Made by a program: the position numbers and the translations under genes
DNA from: CBFCZU01 sp965602635
Lineage (GTDB): Bacteria > Planctomycetota > Phycisphaerae > SM23-33
Direction: 5' to 3'
Assembly: GCA_965602635.1 (NCBI GenBank)
Contig: CBFCZU010000009.1
Location: forward strand, 1-36,229
Length of the DNA: 36,229 bases
Shown: in pieces, positions 8,729-15,666 of the stretch
Layout: every line of letters begins with the position of its first letter
Position numbering within the stretch: position 1 is the stretch's first letter
Notes under the pieces: generated by a model
Seen by the model: only the letters and a program-made list of their open reading frames with translations
The model's database searches: none
Told to the model about the DNA's origin: nothing

Positions 8729-9988
8729 TCAGGGCGACTTGGCCTTCGTCTTGGGGCGCCAGCGCCGCCGCCTGAGGATGAGGACAAGCGCCCCCACTGC
8801 CAGCAGTCCCAGCGTGGCCGGCTCGGGCACCGGCGGCTCGGCCAGCCCTCCGGGCGGTGTGGTGTAGTGGTTCGACCAGACGATATAGTCCAGCCCGTCC
8901 ACGATGGCGTCGCCGTTGAAGTTGGCGTCGGCCCAGCCCAGGCCGGTCTGGGAATAGTGGTTCGACCAGATGGTGTAGTCCAGCCCGTCCACGTAGCCGT
9001 CGCGGTTGGCGTCGCCGTACTCGATGCCGATCTTGACGTGGAGCAGGTCGTCGGCGTCTGCCTGATCGACCACGTCGTCGCCGGTGAGGTCGTACCACAG
9101 GTCGGCGCCGCCGCTGTGGATTTCGGCCATCAGGGCGTCGATGTCCAGCACGTCAACGCTGCCGTCCTTGTTGAAGTCGCCCGTCTGCGGGCCGGGCACG
9201 CCGGCTATCTGGGTGTTGATCCAGGATGCATAGAAGCTGACCCGCACGTCGTGGCCGATGTCGCCGTACTCCGGCCAGTGGGTCGGATCGTTGTAGGGCA
9301 GGGAGACGTGAATCCCGGCGATGAGCAACTGCCCCCCGGATTCGATGAACGTCGGCCCGCCGGAGTCGCCGTCGGCGAACATGACTTCCTTGTCGGCCCC
9401 CAGGGTGCCGAAGACCCCGGTGCTGCCGGGCGGGTCGAAGTCCATCTGCAGGTGGTGGACGCTCTGGGGGTCGGCGTAGATCGAGTCGATGCGGTTGTAC
9501 CCGTAGCGGTTGGTGCCTTTGGGGTAGTTCAGGTCGCCGCCGGGGCCGACGTTGTCGCCGACGCCGCTCATTCCGTAGCCCAGGAGGATCCCCTCCTCGC
9601 CCGGCTCGTCGCTCGCGTCATACAGCCCGTAGCCGGCCATCCCGGCGTCGGCGCTGAGGCGGACGACCGCGATGTCCGCCATGCCGTGAATCCATTTCTC
9701 CTCCAGGCCGTACACGTGAGGGCCGTCGGACAGGTGGAGGGTGAATGTCCCGCCGGTGATGTCGTTGGCGCAGTGCCCGGCCGTCAGGACGTACCAGGGG
9801 TCTATAAGCACCGCGGTCGAGCCGCCGACCGTGTTGAGATACCCCACGCCGTCGTAGGGCGAAGGCGCGACGACCTCATGCAGGTCCGGGTCGTCGCTGA
9901 CGACGATTCCCAAGGACGGCTCCGCCGCAACCATGAGCACTCCCGGCAGGAGCAGTGCCAGGAGAATCCTCCTAACCTCTGAACTCAT
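8729..9988 (-). CDS. Secreted trypsin-like protease with dockerin-like repeats and PEP-CTERM
   Basis: 419-residue exported serine protease. The order is signal peptide (about 1-26), chymotrypsin-fold domain (about 35-262) with triad His72 in LTAGHC, Asp105 in MADIAVV and Ser209 in DGDSGGP, then four calcium-loop-like repeats (DFNKDGSVDVLDID, DLTGDDVVDQADAD, DANRDGYVDGLDY, DANFNGDAIVDGLDY) resembling type I dockerin or EF-hand loops. It ends in a PEP-CTERM signal, VPEPATLGLLAVGALVLIL, with a long basic tail. In planctomycetes such repeats rarely mean a cellulosome; calcium-dependent binding is more likely. PEP-CTERM predicts processing by an exosortase, none of which is in this window. The ATG at 9988 is chosen over 10021 because GGAGG stands 8 nt upstream and the signal peptide starts there. 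Probably a separate unit, 133 nt before the AAC(3)-like gene. Confidence 0.9.
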   Translation of the reverse strand: MSSEVRRILLALLLPGVLMVAAEPSLGIVVSDDPDLHEVVAPSPYDGVGYLNTVGGSTAVLIDPWYVLTAGHCANDITGGTFTLHLSDGPHVYGLEEKWIHGMADIAVVRLSADAGMAGYGLYDASDEPGEEGILLGYGMSGVGDNVGPGGDLNYPKGTNRYGYNRIDSIYADPQSVHHLQMDFDPPGSTGVFGTLGADKEVMFADGDSGGPTFIESGGQLLIAGIHVSLPYNDPTHWPEYGDIGHDVRVSFYASWINTQIAGVPGPQTGDFNKDGSVDVLDIDALMAEIHSGGADLWYDLTGDDVVDQADADDLLHVKIGIEYGDANRDGYVDGLDYTIWSNHYSQTGLGWADANFNGDAIVDGLDYIVWSNHYTTPPGGLAEPPVPEPATLGLLAVGALVLILRRRRWRPKTKAKSP

Positions 9989-10197
9989 GTATACTTCCTC
10001 CGTGCTCCCCGGCGGCACCATGACACGTATCCTCCTGCCGCCGGATACAACTTGAGCGCGTCACACCATACATTCTACCGCAGTTTTGCCCTTATCCGCC
10101 CCTCAACTTCGGAAAATCTGTCGGCGGGCAAGCTCGCCGCCGGCGGCTTACTTGCAGGCTGGCGGCGGAACCCTTGCGTCGCCCTGGGGTTCTGTGA

Positions 10198-10563
10198 ATG
10201 GAAGACTGTTGCTTGTCTCGCGGCCAGCCCGGTGCTAGCATCTGGATCAACCAGCCTGCCTCCGCCGTAGCCGCGGCCGTGCCGCGAGCCGAGGTGCCCA
10301 CGACGTACGTGGTCGAGACACAGACCCCGCCCAATCTCGACGGCAGGCTGGACGACGCCGCCTGGAGCCTGGGCGTCCCGCGGGAGGTGTCGGCCGCCTT
10401 CGCCAAGATGCGGTGGGACGTGAGCATCCCAGCGTTCTCCAACTGCTCGCTGGACAACAACCCGGGCAACGGCGAGGTCACGGCCGACAAGTGGGGGCTG
10501 GTGACGGTCAAGGCCGTCAAGGTCAACAAGGGCAGGAACCGCATCGTGATAAGTAAGCCCTGA
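10198..10563 (+). pseudogene. Remnant: CBM9-like opening joined to the shared C-terminal tail
   Basis: Open frame of 121 codons that looks like pieces of larger neighbours. TPPNLDGRLDDAAWS matches the first strand of CBM9-like domains (compare APVIDGKADDACW in the SGNH gene at 22831). The block ending IPAFSNCSLDNNPGNG aligns without gaps with LPAFANCNLDTTPGDG of the 15667 gene (about 12 of 23 identical over the full stretch). The next roughly 80 residues of that protein are missing, and the frame resumes with ADKWGLVTV, running the same 22 residues to the stop as its relatives. No ribosome-binding site or signal peptide precedes it. It sits in the 620-nt gap between the divergent protease and 10609 genes. 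The other 209 nt of the gap on the left (9989-10197) hold nothing recognisable. Could be an expressed mini-protein, but decay of a modular gene is more likely. Confidence 0.65.
10213..10241 (+). promoter_or_regulatory. Weak candidate promoter before the remnant and the 10609 gene
   Basis: TTGTCT (10213-10218), 17 nt, then TAGCAT (10236-10241) on the plus strand. Matches to the consensus are only moderate. If real, it would start transcription near 10248, inside the remnant ORF, and could feed the 10609-13212 genes. It may be the original promoter of the lost gene. Confidence 0.22.
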
Positions 10564-10608
10564 CGCGCCCACCGGCGGAGCGCTCGTTTTTGGGAGAGGA
10601 GTTGCTGC

Positions 10609-12411
10609 ATGGCTACCAGGCTTGAGGAGCCCGGCCCCTACACCGAGTTCCCGGACGGCTACTGCCAGGCCGCCGGCGGGGTGATCAGCTCGGGGCACGT
10701 CCGCCCGACGGCAACCGCGCACTGGGCGCGAGACGTATTGATCGACGCATCCCGCGGCGCGGCCGATCGCGGCAGGGCCTTTGCCGCACTGGTGACGTTG
10801 ATCGAAGGGCAGATCACCGAGCGCTGCCCCGTACCGGGGCTGGTCGAGGATGCGCGCGGGACATGGGGTTGGTCGGTGGGCAACACGGGCGGCACCGGGC
10901 CGGCGCCGAACATGGAGGACTTCGTCGGCACGGCCTTCATGCAGATCTTCCGCCACGACTCGCTGCGCGATCATTCCGACTGGCCGGAAGGGCTGCTGGA
11001 GCAGCTACGCCAGAGCATCATCAAGGCCATGCAGTGCTCGCACAACCGCCGGGTCCGCGTCAGCTACACCAACCCGCTGGCCATGAGCATCGAGTGCTCT
11101 GCCCTGGCGGGCGAGGCGTTCGGCATCCCCGAGTTCGTCGAGTTCGCCCGCGAGCGCCTGGCCGAATGGATCGCCTTCACCGAGCGGGCCGGCACGTTCG
11201 AGGAGTTCAACTCCTCCTGCTACGGCGGCGTGACCATGCCCCACGTGGCCACGCTGGCCGAGCACGTCGAGGATGCGGACATCCGCGAGAAGGCCCTGTA
11301 CATGGAGCGGAAGTACTTCGATCACATATGCGACTTCTACCATCACCCGACGCGCGAGGCCTGCATGCCGCGCTCGCGGGCCTACCACGACCGGTTCGCC
11401 GGCACGTATGTGGTGAACTATCTCAGCGTCATTCTGGCGAGGCGGCGGCCGGGGGCGTTTGGGGCACCGACGAGGCTGCCGGCGCTTCAGGAGATTCAAT
11501 ACTCGCACGCCACGGACGAGCAGATCGACCGGCTGCTTGAAACTTTCGCCGAGCCGCGGGAGACGCGGGTGTTCGCCGAGTGGATCGGGTGCGACCACGT
11601 CGGCCGGTTGGGGCAGGCGCCGCCGCCGGCGGCGGGCGAGCCGACGCGCCGGCGGCAGCTCGTGGCATGGCGCACGGGCGAATTCTGCATCGGGTCGGTC
11701 AACGAGATCGACTCCTGGGAGCAGCGCCAATCGGTCGGCGGCTACATCCGCACCCCCGACGGCTCGGCGATGGTGGCCTGGAAGCCGCTGATCTCGGTGG
11801 AGGGCACCTTCATCGACGAGCAGAAGCGGCGCTGGCCGACGCTGATGTACTTCAACCTCTGCTCCGGCCAGCGGGGTGGGGCGGTCCTGGCCGGGATGAG
11901 CGGAATACCCATCGACGGGCCGTGGCTGGCGGGCTCGCACTGGCGCGAGAAGGTCGCCGGCGTCGTCGAAGGCGTCAGCGTCGACCTCGGCTTCGACATC
12001 GACGGGATCGATCCGGGCACCGAGATGCCGCAGGTCGTCATGGGCCGGCCCTGGCGGCTGGACGTCGGCAGCTGCACCGTGAGCCTGCTCGTCATGGGCG
12101 GGCACGTGGGCGAGACCCAGGCCGAGCCCGTCGTGCGGCGGAGCGACGGATCATGGCGGGTCTCGCTGCTGCGGAAGGAGGACTTCACACTGGACTGGTC
12201 GGACCCGCCTGAGGTGGGCCTGGCCTTCGTGCTGGACATATCGTCGGCCGGCGAGGCGCCGGAGATCGGCGAAGCGTCCTGGAGCGTCTCCGGGACGAAA
12301 CTGGACTGCGCCGCCACCGTCGGCGGCAAGCGGCTGACGCTGCGGTACGATCCGCCGGGCATCGCCGAGCTTACCCGCCGGGCGTGCTTCTTCGACGTGA
12401 CGGATGCCTGA
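10609..12411 (+). CDS. Uncharacterised protein, probable alpha/alpha-barrel carbohydrate-active fold
   Basis: 600-residue protein without signal peptide, start supported by GAGAGGAG about 9 nt upstream. I do not recognise a named family with certainty. The first about 290 residues are mostly helical, with a pattern like (alpha/alpha)n toroids of polysaccharide lyases and glycuronyl hydrolases: EEFNSSCYGGVTMPH followed by paired helices, and a conserved-looking RAYHDRF. The second half (about 300-600) is beta-rich with Trp/Gly turns, as in the beta-sandwich of heparinase-like proteins. No catalytic residues can be assigned by eye. It is 21 nt upstream of the M55 peptidase gene and probably cotranscribed with it. 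Its cytoplasmic location and place before the secreted glycan genes suggest intracellular processing of imported oligosaccharide, which is inference only. Confidence 0.7.
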   Translation: MATRLEEPGPYTEFPDGYCQAAGGVISSGHVRPTATAHWARDVLIDASRGAADRGRAFAALVTLIEGQITERCPVPGLVEDARGTWGWSVGNTGGTGPAPNMEDFVGTAFMQIFRHDSLRDHSDWPEGLLEQLRQSIIKAMQCSHNRRVRVSYTNPLAMSIECSALAGEAFGIPEFVEFARERLAEWIAFTERAGTFEEFNSSCYGGVTMPHVATLAEHVEDADIREKALYMERKYFDHICDFYHHPTREACMPRSRAYHDRFAGTYVVNYLSVILARRRPGAFGAPTRLPALQEIQYSHATDEQIDRLLETFAEPRETRVFAEWIGCDHVGRLGQAPPPAAGEPTRRRQLVAWRTGEFCIGSVNEIDSWEQRQSVGGYIRTPDGSAMVAWKPLISVEGTFIDEQKRRWPTLMYFNLCSGQRGGAVLAGMSGIPIDGPWLAGSHWREKVAGVVEGVSVDLGFDIDGIDPGTEMPQVVMGRPWRLDVGSCTVSLLVMGGHVGETQAEPVVRRSDGSWRVSLLRKEDFTLDWSDPPEVGLAFVLDISSAGEAPEIGEASWSVSGTKLDCAATVGGKRLTLRYDPPGIAELTRRACFFDVTDA

Positions 12412-12432
12412 GGCCGGCGAACGGGAGCAGGA

Positions 12433-13212
12433 ATGAAGATCTATATCCACACCGACCTGGAGGGCGTCACGGACCTCGTCCGCGCCGACCAGATCCCGCC
12501 CGAGAGCGAAGATTACCGCCGCTGTTGCGAGAACCTGATGCTCGACCTGAATGCGGCCGTGGCGGGGGCGTTCGAGGGCGGCGCGACACACGTTACGGTC
12601 CTCGACAGCCACGCCGGCGGCGGCAACTTCATCCTCGACGCGCTCGACAAGCGGGCCTTCAACGACACCAAGCCCAACGGCAAGTGGTGGGGGCAGCTCG
12701 ACGAGAGCTACGACGGGACGTTCTTCATCGGCGCGCACGCCATGGCCGGGACGATCAACGCGTTTCTCGACCACACCCAATGCCCGCGGAGCTGGTACAA
12801 CTACTATCTCAACGGGCGGAAGCTCGGCGAGCTTGCACAGTGGGCGGCCGTGGCGGGGAACTTCGGCGTGCCGATGCTGATGGTCTGCGGCGACGAGGCC
12901 GCCTGCGCCGAGGCGCGGGCGTTCTTCAACCCCGTCGAGACGGCCGCCGTCAAGCAGGGGCTCGGGCGCAACGCCGCGCTGGGCTACCCGCCCGCCGAGG
13001 CGAGGGAGCGAATAGCCCAGGGCGCACGCAAGGCGATGTCCCTGGTCGGCAAGGCCAGGCCGCTCCGCCCAATCAGCCCCATGGAGGTCAAGCTGGAAAT
13101 GTGCCGGTCGGACATGTGCGACGAGATGCTGGCCAAGTGGCCGGAAGCGGAAAGGATAGACGCCCGGACGATCAGACGGACGACCGCCGACCAGTTGGAC
13201 ATACTTTTCTGA
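12433..13212 (+). CDS. M55-family D-aminopeptidase (DppA-like)
   Basis: 259-residue protein with the complete M55 metal site in family positions: Asp8 and Glu10 in HTDLEG, His60 in DSHAGG, His102 in GAHAMAGT, and Glu133 in LGELAQW. A further DHT at 113-115 fits the active-site His region, and PMLMVCGDEA at 147-156 is also typical. The B. subtilis relative DppA is a zinc D-aminopeptidase that releases D-Ala from short peptides. No signal peptide; GGAGCAGGA precedes the ATG. It lies 21 nt after the 10609 gene. A role in recycling D-amino-acid peptides from peptidoglycan is possible, but many M55 proteins in such genomes have unknown substrates. Family assignment is firm, physiological role open. 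Confidence 0.9.
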   Translation: MKIYIHTDLEGVTDLVRADQIPPESEDYRRCCENLMLDLNAAVAGAFEGGATHVTVLDSHAGGGNFILDALDKRAFNDTKPNGKWWGQLDESYDGTFFIGAHAMAGTINAFLDHTQCPRSWYNYYLNGRKLGELAQWAAVAGNFGVPMLMVCGDEAACAEARAFFNPVETAAVKQGLGRNAALGYPPAEARERIAQGARKAMSLVGKARPLRPISPMEVKLEMCRSDMCDEMLAKWPEAERIDARTIRRTTADQLDILF

Positions 13213-13253
13213 CGGCCGGCGCCGGGCTCGACGCCGCGAAATGCCGAGGCGGC

Positions 13254-13281
13254 TTGCGTCGTGCGGCGGCTGGGATATGCT
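13254..13281 (+). promoter_or_regulatory. Candidate promoter before the secreted block
   Basis: TTGCGT (13254-13259), 16 nt, TATGCT (13276-13281), in the 127-nt gap after the M55 gene and 58 nt before the GTG start at 13340. The gap is the first sizeable one in the plus-strand run, so a new transcript for the secreted proteins starting here is plausible. Hexamer matches are moderate. Confidence 0.3.
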
Positions 13282-13339
13282 GTTTGCCTCGCGTTGGAGT
13301 GATTGTGTCATAGACCCGTCTCGCGAAAGGAGACCCACC

Positions 13340-15649
13340 GTGCTTGAGAAGCGATTCTGTCTGGTGGTGGCCGCCGCATGCCTGCTGGCCGGGGCCGCCA
13401 GGGCGGACCTGGTGACCGCCCGCATCGGGCCGGACACCGCCGCGCCAGGCCGGCTCACCATCACCGGCGACGGCGACAAGCAGGCTTGGAAGGTCGAGGT
13501 GGACTTTTCCGCCCTGCCCAAAGGGGCGACGGTTTACCGGGCCTATCTCCACGCCCGGCGATCCGAGCCCGTCACCGGGCGGGAGGACTGGGCCCTGACC
13601 AGCATCGAGATCACCCCGCTGGGGCCCGAACTGGCGGGCAAGCAGACGTCCCTCAAGCTCGTCGGGCCGTGGTACGACCGCTTCGACGCCACGGAGGCGG
13701 TCAGGAAGATCGTCACGTCGCCCGCGACGTGCAGGGGCTTCTCCATCGACGCCTTCCCCAAGCTCGACGCCCGCAGCATATACCTGCATCTGGAGTACGA
13801 GGGGAGGGCCAAGGCCCCGACCAAGCAGCCCACGGGCCTGCGCGTCCTCCACCGCGCCGGACAGACCTTCATGACCTGGGCCGAGGTCGATAAGCGCGTC
13901 AAGGGCGAGCAGGTCACCTGGGGCGTGCTGAAAAGGGCGCTCGACGAGGCGGACGCCAAGGGCGCGGTTCGCTATCGGGTGTATCGCCACACGGCCGCGA
14001 TAACGGCAAGGAACGTCCACCAGGCCCAGTGCCTGGCCGATGTGAAGCCGCTGTCGTGCTACAACGTCGACGGCCGGTCGGTCGAGCGGCTCATCTCGAT
14101 GCACACGCGGCGGGTCGTCAGGGACATCCCCTTCGCCCGCAGGATCGCCCTCGGCGGCTACTTCGGCCGGTACCGGACTGACATGCCGAAGATGGACGAG
14201 GTTAGCGTGGACCGATTCGTCATCGACGGTTCCGGCAAGCCGCTGCCGCTCGGCTCGGGGCTGTACGTGCACAACCCGCCCCGGGCGGGCAAGGCTTACT
14301 ACGCGGTGGCCACGAGCGTGGACGGCGCGACCAACACGGTGGACTTCTCGCCCGCCAACGCAACGGCCACGGCGCTGGCCGAGACCGTCGGCGTCGGCGA
14401 GCCGGTGTTCCAGGGCCCGATCGACCTGAAGGTGCTTTACGACTACCCGGGCGAGCGCCGCGGCTACGTGCAGTGGACGGGCCCGCCGCTGTCGAGCCTG
14501 CCGAACCGGTACTACAACTGGGCGGCTTACGTCCCGGTGGATCGCCCCAAGCCCGTGCCCCTGCGGGTGTACCTCACCAAGGAGCGCTACCGGCGTCCGC
14601 CGGTGAGGCACCGCCGCGACACGATACTCATCTCCGGCCACGACGGGCCGGTCTGGTCGTTCTGGTACGGCTACCACGAAGCCCTGGGGACGCTCAAGTC
14701 GTTCAAGCAGGGCAGGGTCGAGCCGTACACGAAACGGCGGCTGTTCGCGTTCATCGACTGGGTGATGAAGGAGTTCGACGGCGACCCCAACCGCCTCTCG
14801 GCGGTGGGGGGCTCCGAGGCCCTTCACTACGGCGTCAAGCACGGCGACAAGTTCGCCTACGTGCTGGCCGACCGGCCCGACCCGAACCCCAAGGTCACGC
14901 CGGGCTCGGTGAGGGTTCGGAGCTACCGCTTCCGTCCCCCGCTGCCGCAGCGGGAGCACGTATGGGGGAAGGTCGAGTGGGAGATCGCCGCCGACACGGG
15001 CAAGCCCGCGTGGGACGAGATGGACCTCATCAGCCACGTCCGGGCCGACCCGAAGCGTGAGGTGGCATTCCTGTCGATGGGCCCGGCGTCGATGTCGGCC
15101 CCCTGGCCGAGGCAGGTGGAGTTCATGAAGACCCTCTGGTCGGCGAAGCAGCCGTTCTGCGCCAGGTTCTACTGGGGCGGCGGTGCGCACTTGCCCGTTC
15201 CCGAAGGCAAGGTGGGGGCCAAGACGGCCTTCGACTTCGCATTGAATCTGCCCATGCTTGCGCTGCGGAACAACAGCAACGACCGCGGCCTCACGCAGGC
15301 GCCCTTCGCCGAGGCCAAGGCCGGCTACTGGGGCGGGGGGCGGATCGCCGACGGGCGCCGCTGGGTGGCCGACTTCGTGGACGAACCCGACCGCTTCGAG
15401 ATCACCATTCACGGCGGCGGGCGAGTCACTTACGCCGGAGGTGGGGCAAGCGACGTGACGCCTCGACGCACGCGGAAGTTCAGGCCCGCCCCCGGCGAGA
15501 AGTTCAAGTGGGAGAACGTGCCGCTAGGGCCCAGGTCAAGGTACAAGCCGCAATCCGGCGAAGTCGTCGCCGACGAAAACGGCCTGGTGACGATACCCCA
15601 GGTCAGCTTCCGCGACCTCAGCCGGCTGAAGGTTTACAAGGCCAACTAA
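13340..15649 (+). CDS. Secreted DNRLRE / Fn3-like / alpha-beta-hydrolase-like protein with GLVT tail (paralogue 1)
   Basis: 769-residue exported protein. It starts with GTG: AAAGGAGA stands about 7 nt upstream, and the signal peptide LEKRFCLVVAAACLLAGAA begins right there. An upstream in-frame ATG (13241) adds no recognisable sequence. A DNRLRE-type beta-sandwich (about 22-160) carries VDFSALPKGATVYRAYL. A split Fn3-like region (about 165-350) carries RAGQTFMTW, RYRVYRH and KAYYAVATSVDG. An alpha/beta-hydrolase-like region (about 370-640) contains YHEALGTLKSFKQG and DPNRLSAVGGSEALHYG, where Ser492 could be a nucleophile. A C-terminal beta domain has the PGEKFKW motif and the ADENGLVTI tail. 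It is paralogous to the next gene over its whole length. Esterase activity is possible but unproven. Confidence 0.75.
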   Translation: MLEKRFCLVVAAACLLAGAARADLVTARIGPDTAAPGRLTITGDGDKQAWKVEVDFSALPKGATVYRAYLHARRSEPVTGREDWALTSIEITPLGPELAGKQTSLKLVGPWYDRFDATEAVRKIVTSPATCRGFSIDAFPKLDARSIYLHLEYEGRAKAPTKQPTGLRVLHRAGQTFMTWAEVDKRVKGEQVTWGVLKRALDEADAKGAVRYRVYRHTAAITARNVHQAQCLADVKPLSCYNVDGRSVERLISMHTRRVVRDIPFARRIALGGYFGRYRTDMPKMDEVSVDRFVIDGSGKPLPLGSGLYVHNPPRAGKAYYAVATSVDGATNTVDFSPANATATALAETVGVGEPVFQGPIDLKVLYDYPGERRGYVQWTGPPLSSLPNRYYNWAAYVPVDRPKPVPLRVYLTKERYRRPPVRHRRDTILISGHDGPVWSFWYGYHEALGTLKSFKQGRVEPYTKRRLFAFIDWVMKEFDGDPNRLSAVGGSEALHYGVKHGDKFAYVLADRPDPNPKVTPGSVRVRSYRFRPPLPQREHVWGKVEWEIAADTGKPAWDEMDLISHVRADPKREVAFLSMGPASMSAPWPRQVEFMKTLWSAKQPFCARFYWGGGAHLPVPEGKVGAKTAFDFALNLPMLALRNNSNDRGLTQAPFAEAKAGYWGGGRIADGRRWVADFVDEPDRFEITIHGGGRVTYAGGGASDVTPRRTRKFRPAPGEKFKWENVPLGPRSRYKPQSGEVVADENGLVTIPQVSFRDLSRLKVYKAN

Positions 15650-15666
15650 GCGCTAAGGAGCCAGTA

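Noticed and set aside
8729..9988. Dockerin-like repeats as evidence for a cellulosome
   Set aside because: No cohesin domain is present in the window, and such calcium-loop repeats are frequent in planctomycete secreted proteins with PEP-CTERM.
10122..10139. A GC-rich stem-loop (7-bp arms, CAAG loop) in the divergent gap as a terminator
   Set aside because: No T-run follows on either strand, and stems of this size arise readily in such GC-rich DNA.
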